Shown here: positions 1-8,178 of the stretch, in pieces | Layout: every line of letters begins with the position of its first letter | How positions within the stretch are numbered: the stretch's first letter is position 1 | DNA from: CAVPJW01 sp963705525 | GTDB taxonomy: Bacteria; Acidobacteriota; Vicinamibacteria; Vicinamibacterales; CAVPJW01 | NCBI GenBank assembly: GCA_963705525.1 | Contig: CAVPJW010000004.1 | Span: forward strand, 1,116,001 to 1,180,000 | Direction of reading: 5' to 3' | DNA: 64,000 nt | Program-made: the position numbers and the translations under genes | Notes under the pieces: model-generated | The model's database searches: none | What the model was told of the DNA's origin: nothing | What the model saw: only the letters and a program-made list of their open reading frames with translations

Positions 1-689
1 CGCCAACGTTGGGCGCCCGTCTCGGCGTCATACGCGGATACATAGCCGCGCACGCCCATGTCGGCCCCGCTGTTTCCGATGATGACCTGTCCCTTCACCA
101 CGCGCGGCGCGCCCGTGATGACGTACGGCTTCGATCGATCCACGGTGAGCGTTTCCCAGACCACCGATCCCGTCGCGGCATCGAGCGCCGTCAGCCGGCC
201 GTCGAGCACTCCCACATACACCTTGCCTCGATAGACGGCCACTCCGCGGTTGACGACGTCACAGCAGGCCTTGGCGCCGTATTCCTTCTGATCGACCTTC
301 GGATCCCACTTCCAGAGGAGCTTGCCTGTTCGAGCATCCAGCGCAAAGACGATGCTCCAGGAACCCGTTGTGTAGATGATCCCATCGACGACAATCGGCG
401 TCGCTTCGAGCCCGCGGTCGGTCCCCGTGTCGAATGACCACGCCAGTCCCATCTTCTCCACCGTCGCGTCAGTAATCTGGTCGAGCGGGCTGAACCGCTG
501 CTCCGCGTACGTCAGCCCGTGGGTCAGCCAGTCCTGCGGGCGCGAGGACGCCTGTTTGAGCGCGGACTCGTCGATGCCCTTGGCGGCACGAAGCCCCCGA
601 TCCTCTGGTGTCGGTGGTGGCGGGCTGCCGCACGCCGTCAGGAATATGGCGAGAAGCAACAGAGACGTGGCGGGCGTGCTGGGCCTCAT
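1..689 (-). CDS. PQQ-dependent alcohol dehydrogenase-like lipoprotein, 5' part (cut by window edge)
   Basis: The first 229 codons are present and the rest runs off the left edge. The ATG at 689 begins a lipoprotein signal peptide with lipobox LTAC (Cys20), so the product is exported and lipid-anchored. From about residue 50 it reads as the start of a quinoprotein beta-propeller: the DWLTHGLTYAEQRFSPLDQI segment, propeller repeats such as FALDARTGKLLWKW, and the vicinal pair Cys142-Cys143 in KACCDVVNRG. That pair forms the disulfide ring typical of PQQ alcohol/methanol dehydrogenases. The family oxidises alcohols in the periplasm and passes electrons to cytochrome c. A C-terminal heme domain cannot be judged because it lies outside. 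The gene sits 13 nt behind a serine hydrolase gene and is probably cotranscribed with it. Confidence 0.85.
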   Translation of the reverse strand, partial: MRPSTPATSLLLLAIFLTACGSPPPPTPEDRGLRAAKGIDESALKQASSRPQDWLTHGLTYAEQRFSPLDQITDATVEKMGLAWSFDTGTDRGLEATPIVVDGIIYTTGSWSIVFALDARTGKLLWKWDPKVDQKEYGAKACCDVVNRGVAVYRGKVYVGVLDGRLTALDAATGSVVWETLTVDRSKPYVITGAPRVVKGQVIIGNSGADMGVRGYVSAYDAETGAQRW

Positions 690-702
690 GTTCGGCGTTC
701 CC

Positions 703-2025
703 TCAGCGGTGCGGATCGACGAGCGCCTGGTAGATCATCGTGGGAACCTTCTGGCGAAAGTCCACCGTGTTGGGCATCAACTGGATCATCATCACCATGA
801 CCAGCCGGGCGTCGGGATCCACGCGGTACCACGAACCGTAGGCACCGCCCCAGCCAAAGGCTCCCTGCGGATCGAATCCGTTGGCACCCACGCGGTCGGT
901 CGTCTCGAAGCCGAGTCCGAATCCCAGGCCGTCGCTCGAGTGCAACGTGCCCACCTGGTTGGTCGTCATCAGCGCCACCGTACGTGGCGCGAGAATGCGG
1001 ACGCCTCCCAGCGTGCCGCCCTTTCTAATCATTTCCAGGAAGCGCGCGTAGTCGTGGGCGGTGGACAGAAGACCCGCGCCGCCTGAGAAGCTCTTTCGCG
1101 GACCCACGATGTAGTCGCCCTGGCCTTTGGGCCCGTCGGGCGCGCGTTCGATGTGTCCGTCGGCCCCGCTCTTGTACACGGCGGCCAGTCGCGCGCTCTC
1201 GGCGGGGGCCAGAAAGAATTGCGTGTCTTTCATGCCCAGGGGGCCCGTGATGCGAGTCCGGACGAATTCGTCCAGCGGCACGCCGGAGGCGCGCTCGACC
1301 ACGCAGCCGAGGACGTCGGTGTTGTAGCCATAGACGTACTTCTCACCCGGCTGCGCCACGAACGGCAGCGTGCCGAGCCGCTCCATCGTGTCGCAGATCG
1401 GTTCGGACTTGTCGGCGGTGTACCAGCCAAAGCCGGCCGCCGGACCCAGGCCCTTGGCCTCGTAGAGAGACGCGACCGATGGGTCGGTGCCGTACGAGAT
1501 TCCGGCCGTGTGCGTCAGAAGCTGACGGATCGTGATGGGCCGTTTGGCCGCGACCGGTTGAGCGTTCGCGTCCTCGGGGATCACCGTTGTGGACGCGAAC
1601 GACTTGATGAACCGGCCGACCGGATCGTCGAGGTCGATCTTTCCTTCTTCGACGAGCGACAGGATGGCAACGCTCGTGATGGCTTTCGTCTGCGACGCGA
1701 TGCGAAAGATCGTCGTCGGTGTCATCGGCCGTTTGGCCTCCTTGTCGCTCCAGCCGGCCGCTCGTTCGTAGACCGTCTGCCCGTCGCGGAGGACGAGCAC
1801 GACGGCGCCCGCGATCTGATCGTCGTCCACATATTTTTTGAGGAAGCCATCGATGCGGGCGAGGCGCTCCGCGGAAAGCGCCGATGGCGACGCCGTGGGC
1901 TTGGTCTGGGCAACGGCAGCAGCCTGTGGGGCGGCCGCCGATGTCGCGACCGCCAGCGCGACGAAGGTGGCAACCGACGTCGCTCGGAGGGTCACTGCCT
2001 TCATCCTGAACCTCGGTGGGATCAT
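703..2025 (-). CDS. exported beta-lactamase-fold serine hydrolase
   Basis: A 440-residue member of the class C beta-lactamase/EstB-type serine hydrolase family (Beta-lactamase domain). It shows the nucleophile motif SQTK (Ser111, Lys114), the YGYNTDVLG segment where the family carries its catalytic Tyr, and a late WGGAYGSWYRVDP segment in the place of the KTG/HxG motif. Start choice: the ATG at 2025 has a GAGGAG ribosome site 8 nt upstream. A second ATG at 2004 begins directly at a typical signal peptide (MKAVTL...), so 2004 is an alternative. The protein is likely periplasmic and acts as an esterase or peptidase on an unknown substrate. The next gene downstream is the PQQ dehydrogenase. Confidence 0.85.
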   Translation of the reverse strand: MIPPRFRMKAVTLRATSVATFVALAVATSAAAPQAAAVAQTKPTASPSALSAERLARIDGFLKKYVDDDQIAGAVVLVLRDGQTVYERAAGWSDKEAKRPMTPTTIFRIASQTKAITSVAILSLVEEGKIDLDDPVGRFIKSFASTTVIPEDANAQPVAAKRPITIRQLLTHTAGISYGTDPSVASLYEAKGLGPAAGFGWYTADKSEPICDTMERLGTLPFVAQPGEKYVYGYNTDVLGCVVERASGVPLDEFVRTRITGPLGMKDTQFFLAPAESARLAAVYKSGADGHIERAPDGPKGQGDYIVGPRKSFSGGAGLLSTAHDYARFLEMIRKGGTLGGVRILAPRTVALMTTNQVGTLHSSDGLGFGLGFETTDRVGANGFDPQGAFGWGGAYGSWYRVDPDARLVMVMMIQLMPNTVDFRQKVPTMIYQALVDPHR

Positions 2026-2079
2026 CGCGGTCGCTCCTCGAGGGCTGTGGACTGTGCCGGAACTTCCAACGGGTGCCAC

Positions 2080-2108
2080 AAGGTACACACGTCGCGCACT
2101 GGAATCAA
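2080..2108 (-). promoter_or_regulatory. possible sigma70-type promoter of the serine hydrolase gene
   Basis: In the 109-bp gap between divergent genes the minus strand reads TTGATT, a 17-bp spacer, then TACCTT. The spacing and boxes fit a -35/-10 pair and lie about 55 nt ahead of the start at 2025. This is a visual match only. Confidence 0.35.
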
Positions 2109-2134
2109 CACGGCATTGCGAACCACACCATTTG

Positions 2135-2986
2135 ATGGCACCATCAGCCGTGGATCGGCGGACCTTCACCCGCGTGCTCGCCTCGCTCGGCGCCGCGAGC
2201 CTCACCACACGGTTAGCCGCCGGCATGACACGGCTCCATCGCATCGGCCTGGAGCTCTATTCGGTGCGCGACGCCATGGCCAGGGACCCCGATCGCACCA
2301 TGGCCGCCGTGCGCGCCATGGGCTACACCGACGTCGAGCTGCTCTGGTCGATGGGCAACTTCGGGCGCACGCCTCAGCAGGTGAAGGCGACGCTCGATCG
2401 AGAAGGGCTGCGCGCGCCCTCCGCGCACGTGTCAGAGGCGGTCGTCCTGGTGGGCTGGGAACGAAGCCTGGACGTCGCGAAGATGCTCGGGATGGAATAC
2501 ATCATCGTGCCGAGCTTTTCCGACGACACCAGCCGTTCCCTCGACGACTGGAAAGAGTGGGCTGACCACTTCAATACGGCCGGGGCCACCGCGCGCAAGG
2601 CCGGCATCTGGCTGGCCTTCCACAACGAACCCGACCACATGCGACCGATCGGCGGCCAGGTGCCGTACGACGTGTTTCTGGAACGAACCGATCCATCCGC
2701 CGTTCGACATCAGCTGGACATCGGCAACATGGTGCTCGGCGGCGGCGACCCGATGGCGTATCTCCAGCGGTACCGCGATCGCTACTGGAGCTTCCACCTG
2801 AAGGACATCGTGGCGGATCGCTCGCGGGACACCGAACTGGGGACCGGCACGGTTGACCTCGGCCGATTGCTCGCCGCCGTTCCGGATCTCGATCGGAAGC
2901 CGTGCTACGTCGAGCAGGAAGGAGCCGGCGACTCGCTCGCCAGCGCACGCCGCAATTTCGAGTTCCTGAGCAAGCTCGAATACTGA
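2135..2986 (+). CDS. exported sugar-phosphate isomerase/epimerase-like TIM barrel protein
   Basis: A 283-residue AP endonuclease 2/xylose isomerase-like TIM barrel. After a twin-arginine-like leader (DRRTFTRVLASLGAA) the barrel begins with GLELYSVRDAM. Expected acidic and histidine ligands are seen in FHNEPDHM, HQLDIGNM and SFHLKD, and the end has the usual VEQEGAGD. Such proteins bind a divalent metal and isomerise sugars or inositol derivatives; many exported ones in this family have no assigned substrate. The start is the ATG directly before the leader. It is one of very few plus-strand genes here, divergent from the serine hydrolase and tail to tail (9 nt) with the cytochrome gene. Confidence 0.85.
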   Translation: MAPSAVDRRTFTRVLASLGAASLTTRLAAGMTRLHRIGLELYSVRDAMARDPDRTMAAVRAMGYTDVELLWSMGNFGRTPQQVKATLDREGLRAPSAHVSEAVVLVGWERSLDVAKMLGMEYIIVPSFSDDTSRSLDDWKEWADHFNTAGATARKAGIWLAFHNEPDHMRPIGGQVPYDVFLERTDPSAVRHQLDIGNMVLGGGDPMAYLQRYRDRYWSFHLKDIVADRSRDTELGTGTVDLGRLLAAVPDLDRKPCYVEQEGAGDSLASARRNFEFLSKLEY

Positions 2987-2995
2987 AACAGCTTC

Positions 2996-4357
2996 CTACT
3001 GTCCCCCCGTCTGCGTTGCGCGCGCCTTGCGCTCGGCGACGAGCTTGTCGAATTCGGCCTGATCCAGATACGTGACGTCAACCCAGGCGTGGGCCATCTC
3101 GTCCACCGTGCGGTCACCCCAGCCCACCCACTGCCGCGGATCGGGATTGTTCTTGTTGTTGGCGGTGTTGTCGTGCCACGCGGTGAAGACCAGCACCGTC
3201 CCCTTCGGCAGGAGCGGCGCCACGTCGTCGGCATAAATGTAATTGACGTGCCAGTTCCACTGGAAATTGTTCACCGCGCTCAGCACCTCTTTGCGGCCGT
3301 CGGGATAGATGGCCTCGACTGACATCGCCTTGCCGCGCATGTGCATGTGCGGCTGGAAATTCTCGATCCGTCCGGGCGCCGGCATCACGTAATAGTTCTG
3401 CGTCATCGCGACCTCGCCTGGAGGAATGTCGAGATCCGAGTCGCGCGTGACATCGAACATCTTGAGGACCGTCCGGTGTTCGGGAACGAAGCCCTTCGGG
3501 TAGAAGTAAATGCCGAGCTCGACCTGGTTGTCCTTGATCTCCTGGCCGACGGCGAACATGTGGATCTCCCAGCGGATCTTGGAGCCCGGCAGCATCAGCT
3601 TCCCCGCATCCGGGTTGAACACCTCGCCCACCTTGCCCACGGCCCACTCCATGAAGAGTCCCGCGTTCATCTGCGCATCGTGCGCGCTGTGGGCCAGACC
3701 CGTGATGCCATCCTTCTCCTCCTGCTGGAGCGTTGTCAGGACGTGATGCACAATCCGCCGGCCGTCCGGCACCGACGGCTTGATCTCGATCGCACGCACC
3801 CAACGCGGCTCGGTCAGTCCGGTCTCGGTGAGCGGCCGGAACCACTTGTCCTGCGTGCGAGGCGCCAGCGTATAGGGCGGCGATTTGATAATCAGATCGG
3901 GCTGCCCGAATTGCTTGGCCAGCTGCCAGCCGGCCGGATCGGGAAATTGCACCGGAGGTGGCAGGTCTTTCGGGTCGCCCATGGGAGCGCCTTCGTCCAC
4001 CCACGACAGGATCTTGTCCACCTGCTCCTCGCTCAGGCTGCGATCGTTCTTGAAGGCCCGGATCCCGACCGCCTTGTCAATGTGCCACGGCGGCATCTGG
4101 CGGGCGCGCACCTTGGCCTTGATTTCCCTCGAGTACTTCTTCGTCTCTTCGTAAGTGAGAAGGGACATCGGGGCGATCGAGTTGGGCTGGTGGCACACCT
4201 GGCATTTCTGCTGAAGGATCGGTGCGACATCCTTCGCGAACGTCACCGGCGCACCCGCCGCTGGCGGCGCCTGCGCCTGGAGTCGCAACGACCACGCGAG
4301 CGCAAGGACCCCGAACGTCGTCCCGACCATCAGGCGCAGATATTTTCGGCGTGCCAT
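2996..4357 (-). CDS. exported c-type cytochrome with copper monooxygenase-like domain
   Basis: A 453-residue exported protein. After the signal peptide comes a heme c site CQVCH (residues 52-56) within a KDVAPILQQKCQVCH context typical of planctomycete/acidobacterial cytochromes. The C-terminal half carries HMHMRG and FTAWHDNTANN, which match the copper ligand segments of Cu type II ascorbate-dependent monooxygenase C-terminal domains. It presumably couples heme electron transfer to a copper centre in the periplasm; the substrate is unknown. The start at 4357 has GAGGA five nt upstream and gives the signal peptide immediately. It lies 47 nt behind a secreted protein gene that is probably its partner. 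Confidence 0.85.
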   Translation of the reverse strand: MARRKYLRLMVGTTFGVLALAWSLRLQAQAPPAAGAPVTFAKDVAPILQQKCQVCHQPNSIAPMSLLTYEETKKYSREIKAKVRARQMPPWHIDKAVGIRAFKNDRSLSEEQVDKILSWVDEGAPMGDPKDLPPPVQFPDPAGWQLAKQFGQPDLIIKSPPYTLAPRTQDKWFRPLTETGLTEPRWVRAIEIKPSVPDGRRIVHHVLTTLQQEEKDGITGLAHSAHDAQMNAGLFMEWAVGKVGEVFNPDAGKLMLPGSKIRWEIHMFAVGQEIKDNQVELGIYFYPKGFVPEHRTVLKMFDVTRDSDLDIPPGEVAMTQNYYVMPAPGRIENFQPHMHMRGKAMSVEAIYPDGRKEVLSAVNNFQWNWHVNYIYADDVAPLLPKGTVLVFTAWHDNTANNKNNPDPRQWVGWGDRTVDEMAHAWVDVTYLDQAEFDKLVAERKARATQTGGQ

Positions 4358-4373
4358 CAGATCCTCTTTTCGT

Positions 4374-4405
4374 AACTCTTCAACTCTTGAACTCTTCAAC
4401 TTCCT
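4374..4405. repeat. 8-bp tandem array in the leader of the cytochrome gene
   Basis: Four consecutive octamers (AACTCTTC, AACTCTTG, AACTCTTC, AACTTCCT) fill the spacer between the stop of the upstream gene and the cytochrome ribosome site. On the transcript they read GAAGAGTT-like. Confidence 0.8.
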
Positions 4406-5253
4406 TAGTTCGTCACCTTCACTTTGATAAACCCGTTCGTCCAGCAGCACTGCGCATGACCCGCATCGTCTATACCCGACGCGTCGTTGGCGCGCACGCG
4501 CACGATGTAATCACCCGGCTCGGCGAAGGTCGCCATCGTCGTTGACTCGCCGCCGGTCACGGCGACCTGCACGGTGGGCGGACTGAACGCGACGGGCGCG
4601 ACACCTTGATGAAGGAACCACGTCAGCGTGACGGGCACGGCGGCTGTTCCCGGACCGACCACGCTGCCCGCCGGCTTTCCATCGTCTCTCGCCCACACGG
4701 TGATCGCCGCCGGCTTGCCCACGGTCGCCGAGATCGGCCCGCCCGTCACACCCAGCGGACCGCTTCCCTCGGGCCCATTCGCGTCGAATTTCAGGACAGG
4801 CGGCGTGTTTCCTGATCCCGCCTCGCCTTCGAGCGCATCGATCTGCCAGTTCTTGTGCAGGCTCCCGGGAATGGCGAACGTGGCGCCGCGAATCTTGAGC
4901 GTCCACGTGATCTCTTTATCGCCAAAATCCGCGGGTACCTTCACCGCGAAGACACCCCAGTGCCTGCGCGGCTGGAACTCGGTGGGTTGTCCCTGATTCT
5001 GATCGCCGGGCTCCACGAAGTTGTTGGGACCGATCGGAATCTCGACCACTTCCTGCCCGTTTCGATTGAGATAGCCGAACGAGAGGCTGAACGAACCATC
5101 GGGATTCTTGTACCAACCCTCGAAGGCCGGCGTCACCGTCTGACCTGACGCTTTGATCGACGAGAATGGCAATTGGGCGGAAGCAGGAAGGGCCAGAGCC
5201 TCGGCCAGGAGAAACGCCAGGCCAAGACCCGCAACCACACGCGGAATACGCAT
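4405..5253 (-). CDS. secreted protein of unknown function, Ig/PKD-like C-terminus
   Basis: A 282-residue protein with a clear signal peptide (leader ends near LPASA). The N-terminal half (EGWYKNPDGSFSLSFGYLNR...) is a beta-rich segment that I do not recognise as a named family. The C-terminal half (AITVWARDDGKP ... GDYIVRVRANDASG) looks like an Ig/PKD-type beta sandwich. The start at 5253 is chosen because it opens the signal peptide; an earlier in-frame start would add a charged stretch. It precedes the cytochrome/Cu-monooxygenase gene by 47 nt and is likely its operon partner, perhaps a binding or assembly factor in the periplasm. That role is inferred from position only. Confidence 0.75.
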   Translation of the reverse strand: MRIPRVVAGLGLAFLLAEALALPASAQLPFSSIKASGQTVTPAFEGWYKNPDGSFSLSFGYLNRNGQEVVEIPIGPNNFVEPGDQNQGQPTEFQPRRHWGVFAVKVPADFGDKEITWTLKIRGATFAIPGSLHKNWQIDALEGEAGSGNTPPVLKFDANGPEGSGPLGVTGGPISATVGKPAAITVWARDDGKPAGSVVGPGTAAVPVTLTWFLHQGVAPVAFSPPTVQVAVTGGESTTMATFAEPGDYIVRVRANDASGIDDAGHAQCCWTNGFIKVKVTN

Positions 5254-5340
5254 CGACCGTCCTCGATCCGTGCGCGGAAATGCAATGCGCCTGGCCAGAC
5301 CTGACCGGGCGGAGCCCATTATACGGCGGGCGCGAGCGGC

Positions 5341-5724
5341 CTACACCAGCGACTCGACCAGGTGCCTGCGGTTCTCGGGAGCCGCGAACGCGTCCGGCCA
5401 GAATTCCACCATCTTCGCGATCATTCCGTGATCGACGGTGAAGAATGAAATGACCCTGGCCTTTACCACGCCATCGGTCACGGAGACATCGCTCACAGCC
5501 TCAGCGTCGTTCCCGACGATGCGATTCACCGTGAAGATCCAGCGACCGTGAGCCGGATACTCTTCGTTCATCGCCGCGAAGTTGTCCCGGCCGCGGATGC
5601 GTTCGTTGGACTGCGGCCAGTCCAGGGAGAAGTCGTCCGTCAGGAGCGCACCGACAGACCGAAAATTGTTGGTCTTCATCAGGTCCCAGAAGCGTCGCAC
5701 GACGTCGATGGCGTTGGCGCTCAT
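5341..5724 (-). CDS. SnoaL-like NTF2-fold protein
   Basis: A 127-residue cytoplasmic protein of the SnoaL/NTF2-like superfamily. It opens with DVVRRFWDLMKTNNF, the usual first helix, followed by LLTDDFSLDWPQSNERIRGRD and the strand RVISFFTVDHGMIAKMVEFW. Members are small cone-shaped folds that act as isomerases, hydrolases or ligand binders, so no specific reaction can be assigned. GAGGGG lies 7 nt before the start. The DUF3500 gene is just upstream, with a 24-nt gap. Confidence 0.85.
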   Translation of the reverse strand: MSANAIDVVRRFWDLMKTNNFRSVGALLTDDFSLDWPQSNERIRGRDNFAAMNEEYPAHGRWIFTVNRIVGNDAEAVSDVSVTDGVVKARVISFFTVDHGMIAKMVEFWPDAFAAPENRRHLVESLV

Positions 5725-5748
5725 GGCGGTCCCCTCTCGAGCGACAGC

Positions 5749-6789
5749 CTAGTGCGGCATCGACTTCAGGTGTTCGCGGAGCAGGTCGCGGCCGAAGTCC
5801 CCATTGAAGTCGCGCCACACCGTATGAATGTGATTGGCGTCGTTCTGCGTGTTGTCGTACTCGACGAGAAATGTCGGGCCCTGGATGCGGTAGTAATGCT
5901 TTCGTCCGCGTTCGAGCTCGCCCGCCCAGGCGAAGGCGATGTCGTCCAAACCGGCCGCCTTGAGACGGGAGAGCCTTTCAGCGGCCAGGTTGTCAGTCAT
6001 GACAGACGTATAGACCTCGATCAGTCGCATCAGGAGCGCGCGCTGATCGCCGGACATCGACGACGCCTTCACGCCGATCGGCACGAGCGGATCCACCTTG
6101 ATCCGGTTTTCGGTGAGGATGTCTCCGGGCGCCACGTTCGCGATCATCGCCGCGGCGCGCACCGCGCCGTTCATCGAATCGAGCAACGCCCGCGCCGCGT
6201 CTTCCTCGGCGCCGAGCACGCGAAGGCCCTTCTGCGGTCCGTCGCGCACGGTGGCAGGGTTCGCTCCGAGAAACGTCGGCGTCGTCGCGATCGTTCCGCC
6301 ACCGCCGACTGTGAAGTGAAGCGATACGTGATGGCCATCGACCCGCCATGCCCAGACGCCCGTCGGCGACGGCGTTCCGAAGATCGAGAAGAGATACTCC
6401 TCAGAGTCGCGAATCGGTCCTCGGCCCTGTTCCAGGACCTTGAGAATCTTTTCGAGATCCATGACGGCCGTGACCGTCATATAACCGCGCTGGCTGAGAC
6501 CGGTTCTGAGTAGCGCGTGCGCGAGGGCGCGCTGTTCCTCGGTCATGCGTTTGATCGACAGACCCTTTCTGGGGAACTGATCGACGGGAATGTAGTGCCA
6601 CCTGAAACGTTCGTCGGTGTCGAATGGAATCGCCGCCTGCTGCCGCGCCTCCGGCGGAAGCGCGGCCAGGAATGCCGTCGCCGCGGCCGCCATCGACGCT
6701 GCCGTTCTTTGAGATGCGGTGATCATGGTTGTTGAGTACGCCGCGATGACGCCGATGAGAAGGGTGGTCCGGGCGCTCCATCGTCTCAT
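5749..6789 (-). CDS. DUF3500 family exported protein
   Basis: A 346-residue protein with a signal anchor or signal peptide. The body matches my memory of the DUF3500 family: FLAALPPEAR, RWHYIPVDQFPRKGLSIKRM, QRALAHALLRTGLSQRGY, FSIFGTPSPTGVWAWR, HHVSLHFTV, and the conserved tail NTQNDANHIHTVWRDFNGDF. The function of the family is unknown; the conserved His, Arg and Asp residues suggest an enzyme. The ATG at 6789 has GAGG five nt upstream and is preferred over a GTG two codons earlier. Confidence 0.88.
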   Translation of the reverse strand: MRRWSARTTLLIGVIAAYSTTMITASQRTAASMAAAATAFLAALPPEARQQAAIPFDTDERFRWHYIPVDQFPRKGLSIKRMTEEQRALAHALLRTGLSQRGYMTVTAVMDLEKILKVLEQGRGPIRDSEEYLFSIFGTPSPTGVWAWRVDGHHVSLHFTVGGGGTIATTPTFLGANPATVRDGPQKGLRVLGAEEDAARALLDSMNGAVRAAAMIANVAPGDILTENRIKVDPLVPIGVKASSMSGDQRALLMRLIEVYTSVMTDNLAAERLSRLKAAGLDDIAFAWAGELERGRKHYYRIQGPTFLVEYDNTQNDANHIHTVWRDFNGDFGRDLLREHLKSMPH

Positions 6790-6825
6790 AAGCACCTCGA
6801 TGTCCGGCTGATTGCCTGAGACAGC

Positions 6826-7338
6826 CTACGGTGCTGCGGCCGCTGCTGGCAATGGCGAGGAAACAGGCACCCGGAAATGCCTCTGGATGAGCCACGCCCC
6901 ATCCGTCTGACGCACCCACTCTGCCACGAATCGGCCGTGTTGTTCGCTGACCGGCTGACCGGGGAAGGCCAGCCGCTCAAAGTACGAGCCCCAGACATAC
7001 GCCGTTCCATCGAACACCTCGATGGTATCGGGTGTCGCGGTCGCAACCTCGACGCGGACGCCGGGGAACGACGCCATGAACGCGCGGATCGCCTCGCGCG
7101 TTTCAACAGGGTCGATGCCAGGCTCGAACAGGACAGCCGTCGGCGTATAGAACGCCGCGATGGCCTCGGCGTCCACCGCGCGGGACGCAGCCATGTAACG
7201 TTCCATCCCCGCGGCGACCTCACGCTTCACGGCGGCTTCGTCCGAACTCGATGCGTCTCGAGCCGTTGAGCGGCAAGCGATTGTGGCGACAAGGGGCACG
7301 AGAAAGACGACCACCGCCGGACGCTTGGAGAATGTCAT
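6826..7338 (-). CDS. lipoprotein with SnoaL/DUF4440-like domain
   Basis: A 170-residue protein with a lipobox ending at Cys22 (VATIAC). The domain has the NTF2-like pattern: REVAAGMERYMAASRAVDAE, FYTPTAVLFEPG and the ending GAWLIQRHF typical of DUF4440. The start overlaps the stop of the upstream alpha/beta hydrolase gene by 4 nt (ATGA), which implies translational coupling. The chemical role is unknown. It ends in an Ala-rich tail. Confidence 0.85.
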   Translation of the reverse strand: MTFSKRPAVVVFLVPLVATIACRSTARDASSSDEAAVKREVAAGMERYMAASRAVDAEAIAAFYTPTAVLFEPGIDPVETREAIRAFMASFPGVRVEVATATPDTIEVFDGTAYVWGSYFERLAFPGQPVSEQHGRFVAEWVRQTDGAWLIQRHFRVPVSSPLPAAAAAP

Positions 7339-8156
7339 GTTGCGCTCGCCTGCCGTGACTGGAGCTCATCTACGACGGCGAGGAGCAGGCGATTGAACTC
7401 GTCGGGACGCTCGAGCATTGGATAGTGCCCGGCCGCAGGCATGATGGAGACGGAGAAGTCGGGTGCAACGGTGCGGTTGCGATCCAGCTCGGTCGGCCAC
7501 AGGTCGCCGTTGATGGCGCGGATCGGAACGCCCGCAGACCGCGCGGATTCCTCGAAATCGTAGCCGTTCAGGCCCTCCATCATTCTCACGACGACCTCGG
7601 GCGATGTCGCGCTCATGCGCGCGACGGCCCAGTCGCGAAGCTCGGCGTCGGCCCCGGGGTGAAAGAGCGCATCACCCATGGCCCTGCACGAGCCGTCGAA
7701 GTCCGACCGAAAAGCGTCGGCTCGGCCGCGTGCATGCGCCGCATCGATCCTGACCGCGAGATTGTGGAGCGTGTCGACGCCGACGACACCGATGACGCGG
7801 CCCGCGAGCAACCGAGCCGCTTCGAGGGCTACCGGACCGCCGAGCGAATTGCCGACGAGCACAATATTCCGAGGATCGAGCGACTCGATGACCGCCCGTA
7901 CATCTTCGGCAAAGGCCGGGATCGTCGAGTTCGTGCGTTCTCTCCCCGATTCTCCGTGCCCGGCGAGATCGATCGCGACCATCCGGTACCGATCGGCCAG
8001 CGACGCCAGCTGCGGAGCCCAGAATGTGCGATCGGCCATGCCGCCGTGGAGAAAGACCAGGCAGGGGCTGCCGGAACCCCGCGCCGAGAAGGCGATGTCG
8101 ATGCCGTCAAAGGATCGAACGCGGCCGTCGATGTCATTTGGCGACCGGGGAGCCAT
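7335..8156 (-). CDS. alpha/beta hydrolase
   Basis: A 273-residue alpha/beta hydrolase fold protein. Seen are the oxyanion loop FLHGGMADRTFW, the nucleophile elbow VGNSLGGP (GxSxG), an acidic residue in NGDLWPTELD and the catalytic His in AAGHYPMLERP. The substrate cannot be told from sequence. The start is uncertain: the ATG at 8156 is used, but a GTG at 8177, directly after the upstream stop, also fits. It lies between the glutaminyl cyclase gene and the lipoprotein gene, which it overlaps by 4 nt. Confidence 0.85.
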   Translation of the reverse strand: MAPRSPNDIDGRVRSFDGIDIAFSARGSGSPCLVFLHGGMADRTFWAPQLASLADRYRMVAIDLAGHGESGRERTNSTIPAFAEDVRAVIESLDPRNIVLVGNSLGGPVALEAARLLAGRVIGVVGVDTLHNLAVRIDAAHARGRADAFRSDFDGSCRAMGDALFHPGADAELRDWAVARMSATSPEVVVRMMEGLNGYDFEESARSAGVPIRAINGDLWPTELDRNRTVAPDFSVSIMPAAGHYPMLERPDEFNRLLLAVVDELQSRQASAT

Positions 8157-8178
8157 GTCGCGAAGGTCCGGCTTCACA

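Noticed and set aside
1153..2565. Plus-strand open frame of 470 codons
   Set aside because: It crosses the serine hydrolase gene and the isomerase gene in a wrong frame.
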